Shown here one piece after another: positions 32,479-42,068 of a DNA stretch of 64,000 nt. The DNA lies in NCBI RefSeq assembly GCF_031177825.1, contig NZ_JAPSKE010000003.1, positions 1-64,000 on the forward strand. Reading direction: 5' to 3'. The position numbers and the translations under genes were made by a program. The stretch comes from Paenibacillus sp. (GTDB taxonomy: Bacteria; Bacillota; Bacilli; Paenibacillales; YIM-B00363). Each line of letters begins with the position of its first letter. Position 1 is the first letter of the stretch. Below the pieces are notes generated by a model. That model was given only the letters and a program-made list of their open reading frames with translations, had not been told where the DNA came from and made no database searches.

Positions 32479-33345
32479 ATGTCCCGCGAACGAGAGCTTA
32501 TCGAACGCACGCATCAAGCGTTGGGCCGTCCGGTCACGCGTTCGTCTTTAGTCGAAGATTTCCGCCGTCTCGGCGTCGAAGAGGGCATGACGCTGCTCGT
32601 CCATTCCGCCATGTCGACGGTCGGTTGGGTGGCCGGCGGCGCGCAGGCCGTTATCGAGGCGCTGCAGGGCGCGGTCGGCGAGAACGGTACGCTCGTCATG
32701 CCGACCCATACCGGTAATCTGTCCGACCCGTCCCGTTGGCAAAATCCGCCCGTCCCCGAGTCGTGGTGGGAGGCGATCCGCGCGGAGACGCCGGCCTTCG
32801 ATCCGGACGTCACCCCGGTGTACGGCATGGGCGTCATCCCGGAGACGTTCCGGCGCATGCCCGGCGTCCGCCGGAGCCGCCACCCGCAACTGTCGTTCGC
32901 CGCACGGGGCCCGAAGGCGGAGGCGGTGCTCGCCGGCCACGGCGAGGACCCGGATCGCCTGGCCGAGCCGCTCGGGGATGCGTCGCCGATCGGGCGGGTT
33001 TACGAGCTCGGCGGGTACGTGCTGCTGCTCGGCGTCGGCTACGAGAACAATACGTCGCTGCACCTGGCGGAATACCGGGCGAAATACGGCCCGAAGGCCG
33101 TCGAAACGTGCCAGGCGCCCGTCCTCGCGAACGGCGAGCGCCGCTGGGTGCGGTACGTCGATCTGGCTTTCGACACGGACGACTTCGCGCGCATCGGCGC
33201 GGAGTTCGAACTCGACGCCGGGCTCGTCCGCAGCGGCCGAGCGGGTATGGCGCCGACGCGCCTCATGCCGCAGCGGCCGCTCGTCGATTACGCGGCGAGT
33301 TGGATGGAGCGGCATCGAGGGGAAAATCCGGCGCCGAGCGCGTAA
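32479..33345 (+). CDS. AAC(3)-family N-acetyltransferase
   Basis: A 288-residue protein of the aminoglycoside 3-N-acetyltransferase family, an antibiotic NAT fold distinct from GNAT. Diagnostic blocks are LLVHSAMSTVGWVAGGAQAV, the VMPTHT strand, and RRSRHPQLSFAARGP, where the HP segment includes the conserved active-site region. The product may acetylate aminoglycosides, but many chromosomal members such as YokD have no proven resistance role. ATG 32479 has a weakly spaced AGAGGAG upstream. It is divergent from tdk, with only about 80 bases between the starts. Family call is secure; substrate unknown. Confidence 0.88.
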   Translation: MSRERELIERTHQALGRPVTRSSLVEDFRRLGVEEGMTLLVHSAMSTVGWVAGGAQAVIEALQGAVGENGTLVMPTHTGNLSDPSRWQNPPVPESWWEAIRAETPAFDPDVTPVYGMGVIPETFRRMPGVRRSRHPQLSFAARGPKAEAVLAGHGEDPDRLAEPLGDASPIGRVYELGGYVLLLGVGYENNTSLHLAEYRAKYGPKAVETCQAPVLANGERRWVRYVDLAFDTDDFARIGAEFELDAGLVRSGRAGMAPTRLMPQRPLVDYAASWMERHRGENPAPSA

Positions 33346-33447
33346 CTTTTTTTCCGCGGTTGACGTCTTTAATAATTGGCAGGGTTTACCGATAGTATAG
33401 GTAACCATTAACCAGCTATAGAGAGAAGCAGGAGGAGAAACCGAGAG

Positions 33448-35595
33448 ATGTCGTTCGTTCCCATGCAACGCAGCAGGATATTCATCGCGCTACTATTGCT
33501 TATTTCGATGATTTCAGGGGTGCTCGCCTCCCCGGCGAAGGCCGCCGAAGTCGTGACGGCTTTGGAAATCGAGAACGGCGACGAGGTGCACTTGTACGTC
33601 GATCATAACACCGCGCAGCTGAAGGCGCTCGCGACGCTCGAAGGCGTCTCGACGAAGAAGGACGTCACGGCGACGGCGGTCTGGGCGACGACGAGCGCGA
33701 CGGTCGTCAAGGTGGACAAGGGGAAGCTGACGCCGGTGGGCGCCGGCGCCGCCAAGGTGACGGCGAAATACGAAGGCAAGACGGTGACCGTGAACGTGAA
33801 GGTCGACTTCTTGTACGAAGCCGTTCGGCTGAACGTGGACGGAACCGTCGCCGTCGAGCTGCAGGATCTGCCGCTCGGCCTGACGGCGAGCGCGGTCGAG
33901 AGCGACGGCGCGTTATTCGACGTGACGACCGCGGCGGTCTGGTCGTCGAGCGACCCGGCGGTGGCGACGGTCGACGACGGCAAGGTGCAGCTGTTGAAGA
34001 AGGGCACGACGACGATCACGGCGAAATACAAGGGCCGCAGCGACTCCGTGACGTACACGGTCACTTCGCCGTATAAGGCGCTGGACCTCGAGTACGACGG
34101 CGAATACGAGTTTACGGTCGGACAAGCTCCCGTCCAGCTGGACGCGATCGCCACGCTGTTGAACGATCTGAGCGAGACGGTGAACGACAAAGCCGTCTGG
34201 TCGTCCTCGAATTCGGCGGTCGTCTCCGTCGAAGACGGCAAGCTGACCTTCAAAAGCGCCGGGGTCGCGGACATTCAAGCAACGCGCTTCGGTCTTACGG
34301 CGAAGGCGAGCGTCGTGGTGCGGCTCCCGTACCAAGCGTTGATGCTGACGCCGGCGAAGCCGGTCCATATGTTCCTCTCGGACGCTCCGGTGCAGGTGGA
34401 AGCGCACGTCGCGAACGACTTCGCGAACAAGCTCGAAGTGACCGGCGAAGCGGAGTGGACGACGTCGAATCCGCTCGTCGTCTCCGTCGACGACGGCCTG
34501 TTGAAGCCGAGGGGCGCCGGCGCGGCGGAAGTCGTCGTGACGTACAAGGGGTTGCAGAAGAAGATCGAAGTGACGGTCATGCCGGTCGTGAACGGACTGC
34601 ATCTCGACGAAACCGAGATGACGCTGTTCAAGGGCGAAGTCGCGGCGCTGCCAGACGTCTACGGCAAAGACTTGAACGGAACGGAATATTCGTTCGCGGA
34701 CATCGCCGAGTGGACGTCGAGCGACGAGGCCGTCGTCGTCGTCGAGAACGGCAAGCTGAAGGCGAAGAAGCCCGGCGCGGCGACCGTCGCCATGACGATT
34801 CGCGGGGAGACGGACGCGCTGGAGGTGACGGTGCGGGAGAAGGCGCTTGCGCTGCTGCCGCAGACGTCCGCGTATTCGCTCGTTAGAGGCGAGACGACGG
34901 CGCTGCCGAAGGTGACGGCGCTGCTCGAGGACGGAACGGAGCTCGAGATTTCGGGCGCCGTCGAATGGACGACGTCCTCGCCGAACCTGCTGATCGCGGG
35001 AACGACGATGAAGGCGCTGTTGAACTCGAAGGTGACGCTGACGGGATCGTACTTGAACAAGAAGATTACGATTCCGGTTACGATCGAGGACAAGATGACG
35101 AACGTCGTCGTCGAACCGACGGCGGTGACGCTGAACCCGAAGCGCAGCCAGACCATTAAGGTGACCGGCAAGGATTCGACCGGCAAGACGGTGACGCTGA
35201 CCCGCAGCATCGTCTGGACGTCTTCGAATCCGTCCGCGGCGACCGTAAGCGGCTCGACCGTTCGCGGCGTCGCGGAGGGAGCCGCGACGTTGACCGCGAC
35301 GTACCAAGGGCAGTCGCTCGCCGTCAGCGTCGCGGTCGAGCCGCGGCTCGAGAAGGTCGTCCTCTCCGAGAAGTCCGCGAAGCTCGCGGTCGGCGGATCG
35401 ACGACGTTCGCGTTGACCGCTTATTACGACAACGGCGCGACGAAGGACGTCACGCATCTGGCGACGTGGACGTCGTCCAACGTCTCGGTCGCGTCCGTCG
35501 CGCTCGGAAAGACGAAGGGCCTCAAGAAGGGGAGCGTCTCCGTGAAGGCGAAGTTCGAAAACAAGACGGCGACCGCGCGCGTAACGGTCTCCTAA
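33448..35595 (+). CDS. Secreted protein with eight Ig-like (BIG2-type) repeats
   Basis: A 715-residue secreted protein. A signal peptide spans about residues 1-32, ending around A-S-P-A-K-A-A. The rest consists of eight repeats of 75-90 residues, each containing a W-(A/S/T)-(S/T)-S-(N/D/S) motif followed by V-x-x-G-x-L/V and a closing strand like G-x-A-x-V-T-A-x-Y-x-G. This is the bacterial Ig-like group 2 pattern. There is no S-layer, LPXTG or catalytic domain, so it is probably an adhesive or wall-associated spacer protein. The start follows AGGAGGAG by 10 bases. A strong terminator follows. Confidence 0.88.
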   Translation: MSFVPMQRSRIFIALLLLISMISGVLASPAKAAEVVTALEIENGDEVHLYVDHNTAQLKALATLEGVSTKKDVTATAVWATTSATVVKVDKGKLTPVGAGAAKVTAKYEGKTVTVNVKVDFLYEAVRLNVDGTVAVELQDLPLGLTASAVESDGALFDVTTAAVWSSSDPAVATVDDGKVQLLKKGTTTITAKYKGRSDSVTYTVTSPYKALDLEYDGEYEFTVGQAPVQLDAIATLLNDLSETVNDKAVWSSSNSAVVSVEDGKLTFKSAGVADIQATRFGLTAKASVVVRLPYQALMLTPAKPVHMFLSDAPVQVEAHVANDFANKLEVTGEAEWTTSNPLVVSVDDGLLKPRGAGAAEVVVTYKGLQKKIEVTVMPVVNGLHLDETEMTLFKGEVAALPDVYGKDLNGTEYSFADIAEWTSSDEAVVVVENGKLKAKKPGAATVAMTIRGETDALEVTVREKALALLPQTSAYSLVRGETTALPKVTALLEDGTELEISGAVEWTTSSPNLLIAGTTMKALLNSKVTLTGSYLNKKITIPVTIEDKMTNVVVEPTAVTLNPKRSQTIKVTGKDSTGKTVTLTRSIVWTSSNPSAATVSGSTVRGVAEGAATLTATYQGQSLAVSVAVEPRLEKVVLSEKSAKLAVGGSTTFALTAYYDNGATKDVTHLATWTSSNVSVASVALGKTKGLKKGSVSVKAKFENKTATARVTVS

Positions 35596-35607
35596 ATCAT
35601 TCATAGA

Positions 35608-35634
35608 AACCCGCCGGAGACGGCGGGTTTTTCT
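35608..35634 (+). terminator. Intrinsic terminator
   Basis: AACCCGCCG pairs with CGGCGGGTT around a GAGA loop, followed by TTTCTTTT. Confidence 0.9.
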
Positions 35635-35721
35635 TTTGAATCGGAATTCGGCACAAAAGGTCAAAAAATAGGACGCTTTGTGAATGTCTTGCGGAAGAGG
35701 CCGAAGTCATAATGGTAGCAA

Positions 35722-35735
35722 TGAAAGCGCCTTCC
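35722..35735 (+). promoter_or_regulatory. Possible cre site (CcpA operator)
   Basis: TGAAAGCGCCTTCC matches the cre pattern TGWAANCGNTNWCA except at two positions. It lies 38 bases before the second AraC regulator gene, where carbon catabolite repression would make sense. Chance matches occur, so this is weak. Confidence 0.3.
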
Positions 35736-35773
35736 CGGGAGAAGAGAAAGAAGCACGAGCGCGGAGGTAAAAG

Positions 35774-38008
35774 ATGAAGAGAAAGTCTTTGTTGTACCGC
35801 CAGCTACTATCGTACGTACCCGCTTTCTTTATCGTGATGACGTTTATTTTCTTCGTATTCTTTCAGATTCTCGGCGAACAGACCCGCAAAGAGGCGATCA
35901 AGGCGAACGAGTCGCTGCTGCTGCATGCATTGCGGACGACTGACGATTCCTTGAAAAAAATAGACGAAGCCTTGGTCGCCGAATTGTTGAACAACCCGGA
36001 TTTATCCTCCTTCTTCGACGATGGCCGGAAGGATGACGTTGTACTGAATATGAAGGTCATCCGAGCGCTCACGCAGCTGAAAGTATCGAATCCGTCCGTC
36101 GACTCGCTCTACCTCGTTCGAACGCGGGACCATTTCGCCTTGAGCGCCGCGATTGCCTCGGAACTGCAAGACTATCCCGATTATGCATTCATAGAGCCTT
36201 ATCTGGAAGTCGGAAACGATCTAGCGGGATGGACCGGGATTCGTACATTTCAGGAATTCAGCTTCAACGGTGCGGAACCGGTCGTCTCGCTCGTTCGCAA
36301 AGCTCCGTTCGTGACCGACGGGAAGGGCTTCGTCGTTGTCAACGTATCGGTCGAGACGATGGCCGGCCGTTTGAAAAGCATATACGATCCCGAGGTGAGC
36401 TTTCTTCGAATCCACGATGGGAACCGAAGCCCTATGGTCGACGTCTTCGATCCGAAATCGGGAGGAGAAAAGGTGTTTTCCACGCTGACATCGCCATACA
36501 CCGGCTGGGTGTATGAGAGCGGTCTGGTCAACGGGAAGATGGTCTCCGTCGTCAATCAGCTGTATAATGCATGGTTTTGGATCGGCCTCGTCATGATCGC
36601 GGCGGGGTTATATTGGATCGTGTTCGTGACGCGCCGAAATTATAAGCCGGTCGAGCAGATCGTGTCGCGCATTCAAGCGTTCACGCAGACGAAGACGAAC
36701 GCGCTGCTCCACGGGAATAACGACGACGAATTCGCCTTTATCGAAACCGCCATCGAAAGCTTGCTAGAGCAGTCCAATCAGTATCGGCAGCGGCATCATG
36801 CGGATCTGCCGATGAAGAAAGCGTATTTGTTCCAGCAATTGTTGGAGGGCCAGTTCCCCATCGACATGGAGCAGTGGGAGGCGTTGGAGCTTCCGGATTT
36901 GGAAAAGCGGCATGTCGTGAGCATCGTGGGCATTGATTCCTACGCGCAATTTTGCAATCGGTTTTCGCAGCGGGACCAAAACCTGCTCAAATTCGCGTTG
37001 CGAAGCGTCATTCATGAGATGGCTCAGCAGCATGGGACCGAAGTCTGGACGGAATGGCTGTTCCCAGATAAGTTAGGGATGCTATCGTCGGCAGAAGCGG
37101 GACCTGAATTCCAATGGCTTCAGGCGACGGCTCTATTGGAGCAAGCGCGCATCTGGGTGGAAGCGCATCTGAAGCTGACGATCTCGGCGGGAGTCGGGGG
37201 GATCGCTTCGGCGTATTCTCTTATCCCCGATTCGTACGAACAGGCGCGCGAAGCGCTCAATTATAATATGATTCTCGGCGATAACCGCGTCATCGCGTAC
37301 GACCAAGTCGCGAAACAAGACAAGGGGAACGCGTTCGACTATTTGCACTTGATTCATTCGACGGCGCAATCGTTCCGGTTGATGAACGATCGCTGGCGGG
37401 AGCAGTTCGAAACCGTCCTTCGAACGATCGAACGGGATATGCTGAGCAACGACCAAATTTTGAATCTAGCGGATTATTTGATCTATTGTCTGGGGCGCGA
37501 GCTATCGCTCATGAACGCCGAGGTCCAAGAGTTATGGGGGCGGGAAGGGGAGCCGGCGTTGAAGGCTGCGCTTTCGCAGTCGGATACGTTCGATAGGATG
37601 GCGACGCGCTTCGGACAAGCGCTGGATTCGATCTACGGACAGCTGTCGGACATGTCGACGAGAAGGAGTCATGCCGCAACGATCCATAATATTCGCAGTT
37701 ACTTGGAGTCGAACTTCGCGAATCCGGACGTATCCCTGGAACATGTCAGCGATCGGTTCGACTTGAATTGGAAATCGCTCAGCAAGATGTTCAAAGAAGA
37801 GACGGGGCATAAATTCGTCGATTACTTAATCGGGCTTCGGATCGTCCGAGCGAGAAAGCTTCTGGCGGAGACGAACCTTCCGATTCAAGACGTCGCCGCC
37901 GAGGTCGGGTATACGAATGCGATATCCTTCGGGCGGATGTTCAAGAGGGTCGTCGGGATGACGCCGGGGGAGTATCGGGAGCGGGCGGACCGGACAGGGG
38001 AAGAATGA
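35774..38008 (+). CDS. Membrane-anchored AraC-family regulator, sugar locus 2
   Basis: A 744-residue regulator with the same plan as the one at 19555 but clearly a different lineage. TM1 spans about residues 13-33 and TM2 about 263-286 (FWIGLVMIAAGLYWIVF), with an extracytoplasmic sensor between. A cytoplasmic linker leads to the AraC domain at about 640-744, whose helix-turn-helices are VSLEHVSDRFDLNWKSLSKMF and IQDVAAEVGYTNAISFGRMF, ending G-M-T-P-G-E-Y. ATG 35774 follows GGAGGT. It should sense an extracellular sugar and switch on the ABC genes that follow a terminator downstream. Confidence 0.93.
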   Translation: MKRKSLLYRQLLSYVPAFFIVMTFIFFVFFQILGEQTRKEAIKANESLLLHALRTTDDSLKKIDEALVAELLNNPDLSSFFDDGRKDDVVLNMKVIRALTQLKVSNPSVDSLYLVRTRDHFALSAAIASELQDYPDYAFIEPYLEVGNDLAGWTGIRTFQEFSFNGAEPVVSLVRKAPFVTDGKGFVVVNVSVETMAGRLKSIYDPEVSFLRIHDGNRSPMVDVFDPKSGGEKVFSTLTSPYTGWVYESGLVNGKMVSVVNQLYNAWFWIGLVMIAAGLYWIVFVTRRNYKPVEQIVSRIQAFTQTKTNALLHGNNDDEFAFIETAIESLLEQSNQYRQRHHADLPMKKAYLFQQLLEGQFPIDMEQWEALELPDLEKRHVVSIVGIDSYAQFCNRFSQRDQNLLKFALRSVIHEMAQQHGTEVWTEWLFPDKLGMLSSAEAGPEFQWLQATALLEQARIWVEAHLKLTISAGVGGIASAYSLIPDSYEQAREALNYNMILGDNRVIAYDQVAKQDKGNAFDYLHLIHSTAQSFRLMNDRWREQFETVLRTIERDMLSNDQILNLADYLIYCLGRELSLMNAEVQELWGREGEPALKAALSQSDTFDRMATRFGQALDSIYGQLSDMSTRRSHAATIHNIRSYLESNFANPDVSLEHVSDRFDLNWKSLSKMFKEETGHKFVDYLIGLRIVRARKLLAETNLPIQDVAAEVGYTNAISFGRMFKRVVGMTPGEYRERADRTGEE

Positions 38009-38016
38009 AACGACCG

Positions 38017-38051
38017 AGTCCCGCAAGGGGATAATCCCTTGCGGGACTTTG
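38017..38051 (+). terminator. Intrinsic terminator
   Basis: AGTCCCGCAAGGG pairs with CCCTTGCGGGACT, followed by TTTGC. It separates the regulator from the transporter genes, so these are likely separate transcripts. Confidence 0.75.
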
Positions 38052-38233
38052 CATTGGGGCGAAGAGGAAAAAAGTTTATAAGCGAAAAAACATTGGGTTC
38101 CCCGACTTCGATCGCTTCGGCGCGTCGTTAGGCCTCCGGAGGAATTACGTTGCGCCGGGAATCTTGTTTATTGAGCGAAGCCGCCGGGACTCTATAGAAT
38201 GGGGCCAGACCCAACGAAAAGGAGAGCGGCCCG

Positions 38234-39202
38234 ATGGCAGACACCGTCAACGATGCGGCAGCGATGCGGCAGCCCCATGCGTATCCGAGGAAGTCCCGCG
38301 TTTCCGCCGTAAGGAAGTGGAAGAGGCATTGGCAGTACTACTTGCTCGTCGCCCTCCCCCTTCTCTACATCTTGATTTTCAAGTATATTCCGATGTTCGG
38401 CGTACTGATCGCGTTCAAGGAGTATAACGTCGTTCAAGGCATTCTAGGCAGTCCCTGGGCAGGGCTCGATTATTTCAAGCAAATATTCGATACGCCGTTT
38501 ATTTGGGATTACTTCAAGAACACGTTAGAGATCTCCTTATACGGCATGCTTGTCGGATTTCCGGCGCCGATCGCGTTGGCGCTGGCCCTGAACGAAATTC
38601 GCAACGGCCGATTCAAGAAGACGGTCCAGATGGTCACTTATGCGCCATATTTTATTTCCACCGTCGTCATCGTTTCGATCCTGATCGTCAATCTTTCGCC
38701 GAATACCGGACTGATGAGCAGCCTGTTCCGAAGCTTGGGGCTCGAGCCGATCGATTTCATGGGCAAGCCGGGATGGTTCACGTCGATCTATGTTTGGTCC
38801 GACGTATGGCAATTCGTCGGGTATGGCGCCATCATCTACATCGCCGCATTGGCCGGGGTGAATCCGGAATTGTACGAAGCGGCTAAGGTAGACGGAGCGA
38901 CTCGTCGACAGAAGATCGTCCATATCGATCTGCCGAGCTTGGTTCCGGTCATGGTCATCTTGCTCATCTTGAACATGGGCAATGTCATGAGCGTCGGCTT
39001 CGAGAAAATGTATTTGATGCAGAACCCGCTCAATCAGGCTTCTTCGGAGGTGATTTCGACTTACGTGTATAAGGTCGGACTCCTGGAAACGAATTTCAGC
39101 TTCTCGGCCGCCGTCGGTTTATTGAATTCAGTCATTAATTTCATATTGCTCGTACTCGTCAATTTCATCGCCAAAAAAGTTTCCAGCACGAGCTTATGGT
39201 AG
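38234..39202 (+). CDS. ABC sugar transporter permease, LplB type
   Basis: A 322-residue permease of the LplB/YtcO group. The basic N terminus is followed by YYLLVALPLLYILIFKYIPMFGVLIAFKEYN, the characteristic first helix and loop. The EAA loop is ELYEAAKVDGATRRQKIVHIDLP, and the C-terminal GLLNSVINFILLVLVNFIAKK is family-typical. ATG 38234 follows AAAGGAGAG. With the next gene it forms a channel for an oligosaccharide. No ATPase is encoded nearby. Confidence 0.95.
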   Translation: MADTVNDAAAMRQPHAYPRKSRVSAVRKWKRHWQYYLLVALPLLYILIFKYIPMFGVLIAFKEYNVVQGILGSPWAGLDYFKQIFDTPFIWDYFKNTLEISLYGMLVGFPAPIALALALNEIRNGRFKKTVQMVTYAPYFISTVVIVSILIVNLSPNTGLMSSLFRSLGLEPIDFMGKPGWFTSIYVWSDVWQFVGYGAIIYIAALAGVNPELYEAAKVDGATRRQKIVHIDLPSLVPVMVILLILNMGNVMSVGFEKMYLMQNPLNQASSEVISTYVYKVGLLETNFSFSAAVGLLNSVINFILLVLVNFIAKKVSSTSLW

Positions 39203-39212
39203 GGGGATTCGT

Positions 39213-40109
39213 ATGAACAAATCGGCCATCCGAGAGTCGGCGTCCGATCGCCTGTTCCTTCTGGCGGTTTACCTTTTTCTCATCGCCGTCCTTCTCGCGA
39301 TCTTGCTTCCGCTTATGCACATCGTCAGCGCATCGTTCAGCGCGCCGGCCGCCGTCACCTCGGGCCAAGTGTGGCTGCTGCCGGTGGAGCCGACCCTCGT
39401 AGGGTATCAGGCCGTGTTTCAAAACGCCAATATCGTCACCGGTTTCGTCAATTCGTTGTTTTATACGGTGACGGGGACGCTCGTCAATGTGGCGTTCACG
39501 GTCATGCTCGCTTATCCGTTAGCCCGAAAGACGTTCCAAGGACGAAGCGTCATGATGATCGCGATCGTGTTTACGATGTTTTTCGACGGGGGGCTCATTC
39601 CGAATTATTTGCTCGTCAAATCGCTCGGCTTGTTGGATACCCGATGGGCGATGATTTTGCCGGGGGCGTTGGCCGTATTTCAGGTGATCATCGCCAGGAC
39701 GTTCTTCCAGACGACGATTCCGGACGAACTCGCCGAAGCGGCCGATATCGACGGGTGCACCGATATGAGGTTTTTCTTGAGCGTCGTTCTCCCGTTGTCT
39801 AAGCCGATATTGGCCGTACTGACGCTGATGTATGCGGTGGGACACTGGAATACGTATTTCAGCGCTTTGATTTATTTGAAGGACAGCGCGTTGTATCCGC
39901 TGCAAATTTTCCTTCGGGAGATTTTAATCTTGAACAGCTCGGATTCGGATATGTACACCAATATGAACCAAATGCTGGTCCGACAAGGATTGAAGGATAT
40001 GCTGAAATATTCTTTGATCGTCGTTGCGAGCGTACCCGTACTGATCATCTACCCGTTCGTGCAAAAGTATTTCGTCAAAGGGGTAATGATCGGATCTTTG
40101 AAAGGGTAA
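39213..40109 (+). CDS. ABC sugar transporter permease, YtcP type
   Basis: A 298-residue permease of the LplC/YtcP group. Typical segments are ILLPLMHIVSASFSAPAAV, MFFDGGLIPNYLLVK, and the EAA loop ELAEAADIDGCTDMRFFLSVVLP. It ends with the family tail YPFVQKYFVKGVMIGSLKG. It is encoded 10 bases after the LplB-type permease and forms the channel with it. The substrate is unknown. Confidence 0.95.
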   Translation: MNKSAIRESASDRLFLLAVYLFLIAVLLAILLPLMHIVSASFSAPAAVTSGQVWLLPVEPTLVGYQAVFQNANIVTGFVNSLFYTVTGTLVNVAFTVMLAYPLARKTFQGRSVMMIAIVFTMFFDGGLIPNYLLVKSLGLLDTRWAMILPGALAVFQVIIARTFFQTTIPDELAEAADIDGCTDMRFFLSVVLPLSKPILAVLTLMYAVGHWNTYFSALIYLKDSALYPLQIFLREILILNSSDSDMYTNMNQMLVRQGLKDMLKYSLIVVASVPVLIIYPFVQKYFVKGVMIGSLKG

Positions 40110-40214
40110 CGCGATGGGCCGGCGAATGGACGGAGGTGATGTCGGAACCCGATCCTCGGCGGACGGCTGTGTAGTTCAAGGGTGTCGCGCATGTTAAAAC
40201 AAGGAGGAATTTTG

Positions 40215-41885
40215 TTGAAAACGAATATGAGATCGATCGCGAGTTTGATCCTGGCGGCGGCATTCGCGCTGTCCGCTTGCAGCAACGGCAACGGAGGCGT
40301 CGACGACGCCGGTTCGCAGCAACCGAACGAGACACAACCGTCGAACGCGGCGGAAGCGTCGAACGGAACCCAGGCGTCGAGCGAGCCCGTAACGGTGACC
40401 GTGTTCGCTCCGCAAACCGAAGGGATCCAGAAGTTGGACGAGAACCGGTTCTCCAAGCATCTGGAGGAACGGCTGAACATCAAATTCGATTGGGAGATAA
40501 CCCCGTACAATGTGTTCGGAGACAAGAAGATGCTTCTGCTCGCTAGCGGGGACTATCCATCGGTCATTCTCGACGCCGGCATGTCGAAAGCGGATCTTAT
40601 CAAATACGGCAAACAAGGCGTACTCCTTCCCCTTAACGACCTGATCGATCGGTATGCGCCGAATATTAAACAAGCGATGGAAGAGATCGATTACTTGAAA
40701 CCGGCCATGACCGCGCCCGATGGAATCATTTACGCCTTGCCGAAGGTGAACGAATGCAAGCACTGTACGTTCGGCCACAGAATGTGGATCAATACGGCTT
40801 GGCTGGAGAAGCTGGGACTCGCGATGCCGACGACGACGGACGAGTTTTATGAGGTGCTGAAAGCGTTCAAAGAACAAGATCCGAACGGCAACGGTCAGCC
40901 GGACGAAATTCCGCTGACGACCTCCTACGATATGTGGGGCGGAGGTTTGACTCCCTTCCTGATGAACGCGTTTATTTACGAAGATCCGGCGACTCGCCTT
41001 AGCATTCGCGACGGAGAGGTGATTATGTCCGCCGCTCAACCGGAATGGAAGGAAGGACTGGCCTATCTCCGCAAGCTTTATAGCGAAGGACTGGTCGATC
41101 AAGGCGCCTTCACCCAAAATAACGATGCCGTCAGGCAATTGGGCGCCAAGCCGGAGCCGGTCGTAGGAGCGGTAAGCTATGCGTTGATCAGCAGCATGAT
41201 CGGCGTGAACGACGAGACGCCTCTTCACAAGGATTACGATGTCGTCCCGCCGCTGAAAGGACCGGCCGGCGTACAACTCAGCTATTACGACGTCGGCGCC
41301 GGGGGCGGACAATTCGTCATTACGAACAAGGCGACCGAGGAACAGCAAATCGCCGCGATTCGATTAGCCGATTACTTGTTCTCGGAAGAAGGCACTCTCA
41401 TGACGACGTGGGGCTTCGAAGAGGGCGGCTGGATCAAAGCGAAAGAAGGGTCGCTGGATTACAACGGAAATCAGGCGAAGTACGAGGACATAACGAAGAA
41501 CAGACCGCAAGGCACGTTGGACGAGACGTGGTGGCAGCTCGGGACGATGAAGATGACGAACGCGATGCGCGAATCGTTCGTCGCGCCGGAGGATCCTCTC
41601 GGCAACGGAGGATACGAGTATCGGCTCTGGCTAGCCGCCAAAAAGTATGAGCCTTACGCCAAACCCGAGGTCGTGTATCCGAAGGATGTATTTTACGATC
41701 CGGACGACGCGACGTTCATCGCGCAGATCCAAAAGTCGATCCAAGACTATGTCAACACGAACGCGGCCCAATTCATTACCGGCAACAGAGATCTCGAGAA
41801 AGATTGGGAAAGCTATCTGGAAGGGTTCCAAGGCATGAAGCTGGATCAGTATTTGGAAGTGATGCAGAGCGCAATAGCGGAATAG
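40215..41885 (+). CDS. ABC sugar transporter binding lipoprotein, LplA/YtcQ type
   Basis: A 556-residue lipoprotein. TTG 40215 is the preferred start because AAGGAGG at 40201-40207 lies 7 bases before it; the product then opens with a signal peptide ending A-L-S-A-C, lipidated at Cys22. A short Asn/Ser/Glu-rich linker follows. The mature protein shows RFSKHLEERLNIKFDWEI, GDYPSVILDAGM and the DPNGNGQPDEIPLT calcium-type loop seen in this family. It closes the permease-permease-binding protein operon and should capture an oligosaccharide for it. Confidence 0.94.
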   Translation: MKTNMRSIASLILAAAFALSACSNGNGGVDDAGSQQPNETQPSNAAEASNGTQASSEPVTVTVFAPQTEGIQKLDENRFSKHLEERLNIKFDWEITPYNVFGDKKMLLLASGDYPSVILDAGMSKADLIKYGKQGVLLPLNDLIDRYAPNIKQAMEEIDYLKPAMTAPDGIIYALPKVNECKHCTFGHRMWINTAWLEKLGLAMPTTTDEFYEVLKAFKEQDPNGNGQPDEIPLTTSYDMWGGGLTPFLMNAFIYEDPATRLSIRDGEVIMSAAQPEWKEGLAYLRKLYSEGLVDQGAFTQNNDAVRQLGAKPEPVVGAVSYALISSMIGVNDETPLHKDYDVVPPLKGPAGVQLSYYDVGAGGGQFVITNKATEEQQIAAIRLADYLFSEEGTLMTTWGFEEGGWIKAKEGSLDYNGNQAKYEDITKNRPQGTLDETWWQLGTMKMTNAMRESFVAPEDPLGNGGYEYRLWLAAKKYEPYAKPEVVYPKDVFYDPDDATFIAQIQKSIQDYVNTNAAQFITGNRDLEKDWESYLEGFQGMKLDQYLEVMQSAIAE

Positions 41886-41899
41886 GGGACCTGATGAAC

Positions 41900-41925
41900 C
41901 ACGGCTGCCGCTCGAGGCAGCCGTG
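41900..41925 (+). terminator. Probable terminator after sugar locus 2
   Basis: CACGGCTGCC pairs with GGCAGCCGTG around a short loop. It is followed only by TTGT, so the T-run is weak. Confidence 0.55.
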
Positions 41926-41995
41926 TTGTCCGTGGGAAGTCGGACAGGTCCCTTCGGTCCGACTTCAAGCGGTCGCTCGATCCGCGCCGAACCCC

Positions 41996-42030
41996 TTGAC
42001 AGAATCAACTGTAATTAATAAAATAACAGT
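41996..42030 (+). promoter_or_regulatory. SigA promoter with overlapping dyad for the Rrf2 gene
   Basis: TTGACA (41996-42001) and TAAAAT (42019-42024) are spaced by exactly 17 bases. An inverted repeat ACTGT (42008-42012) N13 ACAGT (42026-42030) overlaps the spacer and -10. This is the classic layout for negative autoregulation by an Rrf2 protein. Confidence 0.75.
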
Positions 42031-42068
42031 AGTAAGACGCCGACGACAAGACGAGGAGACATGGAACG

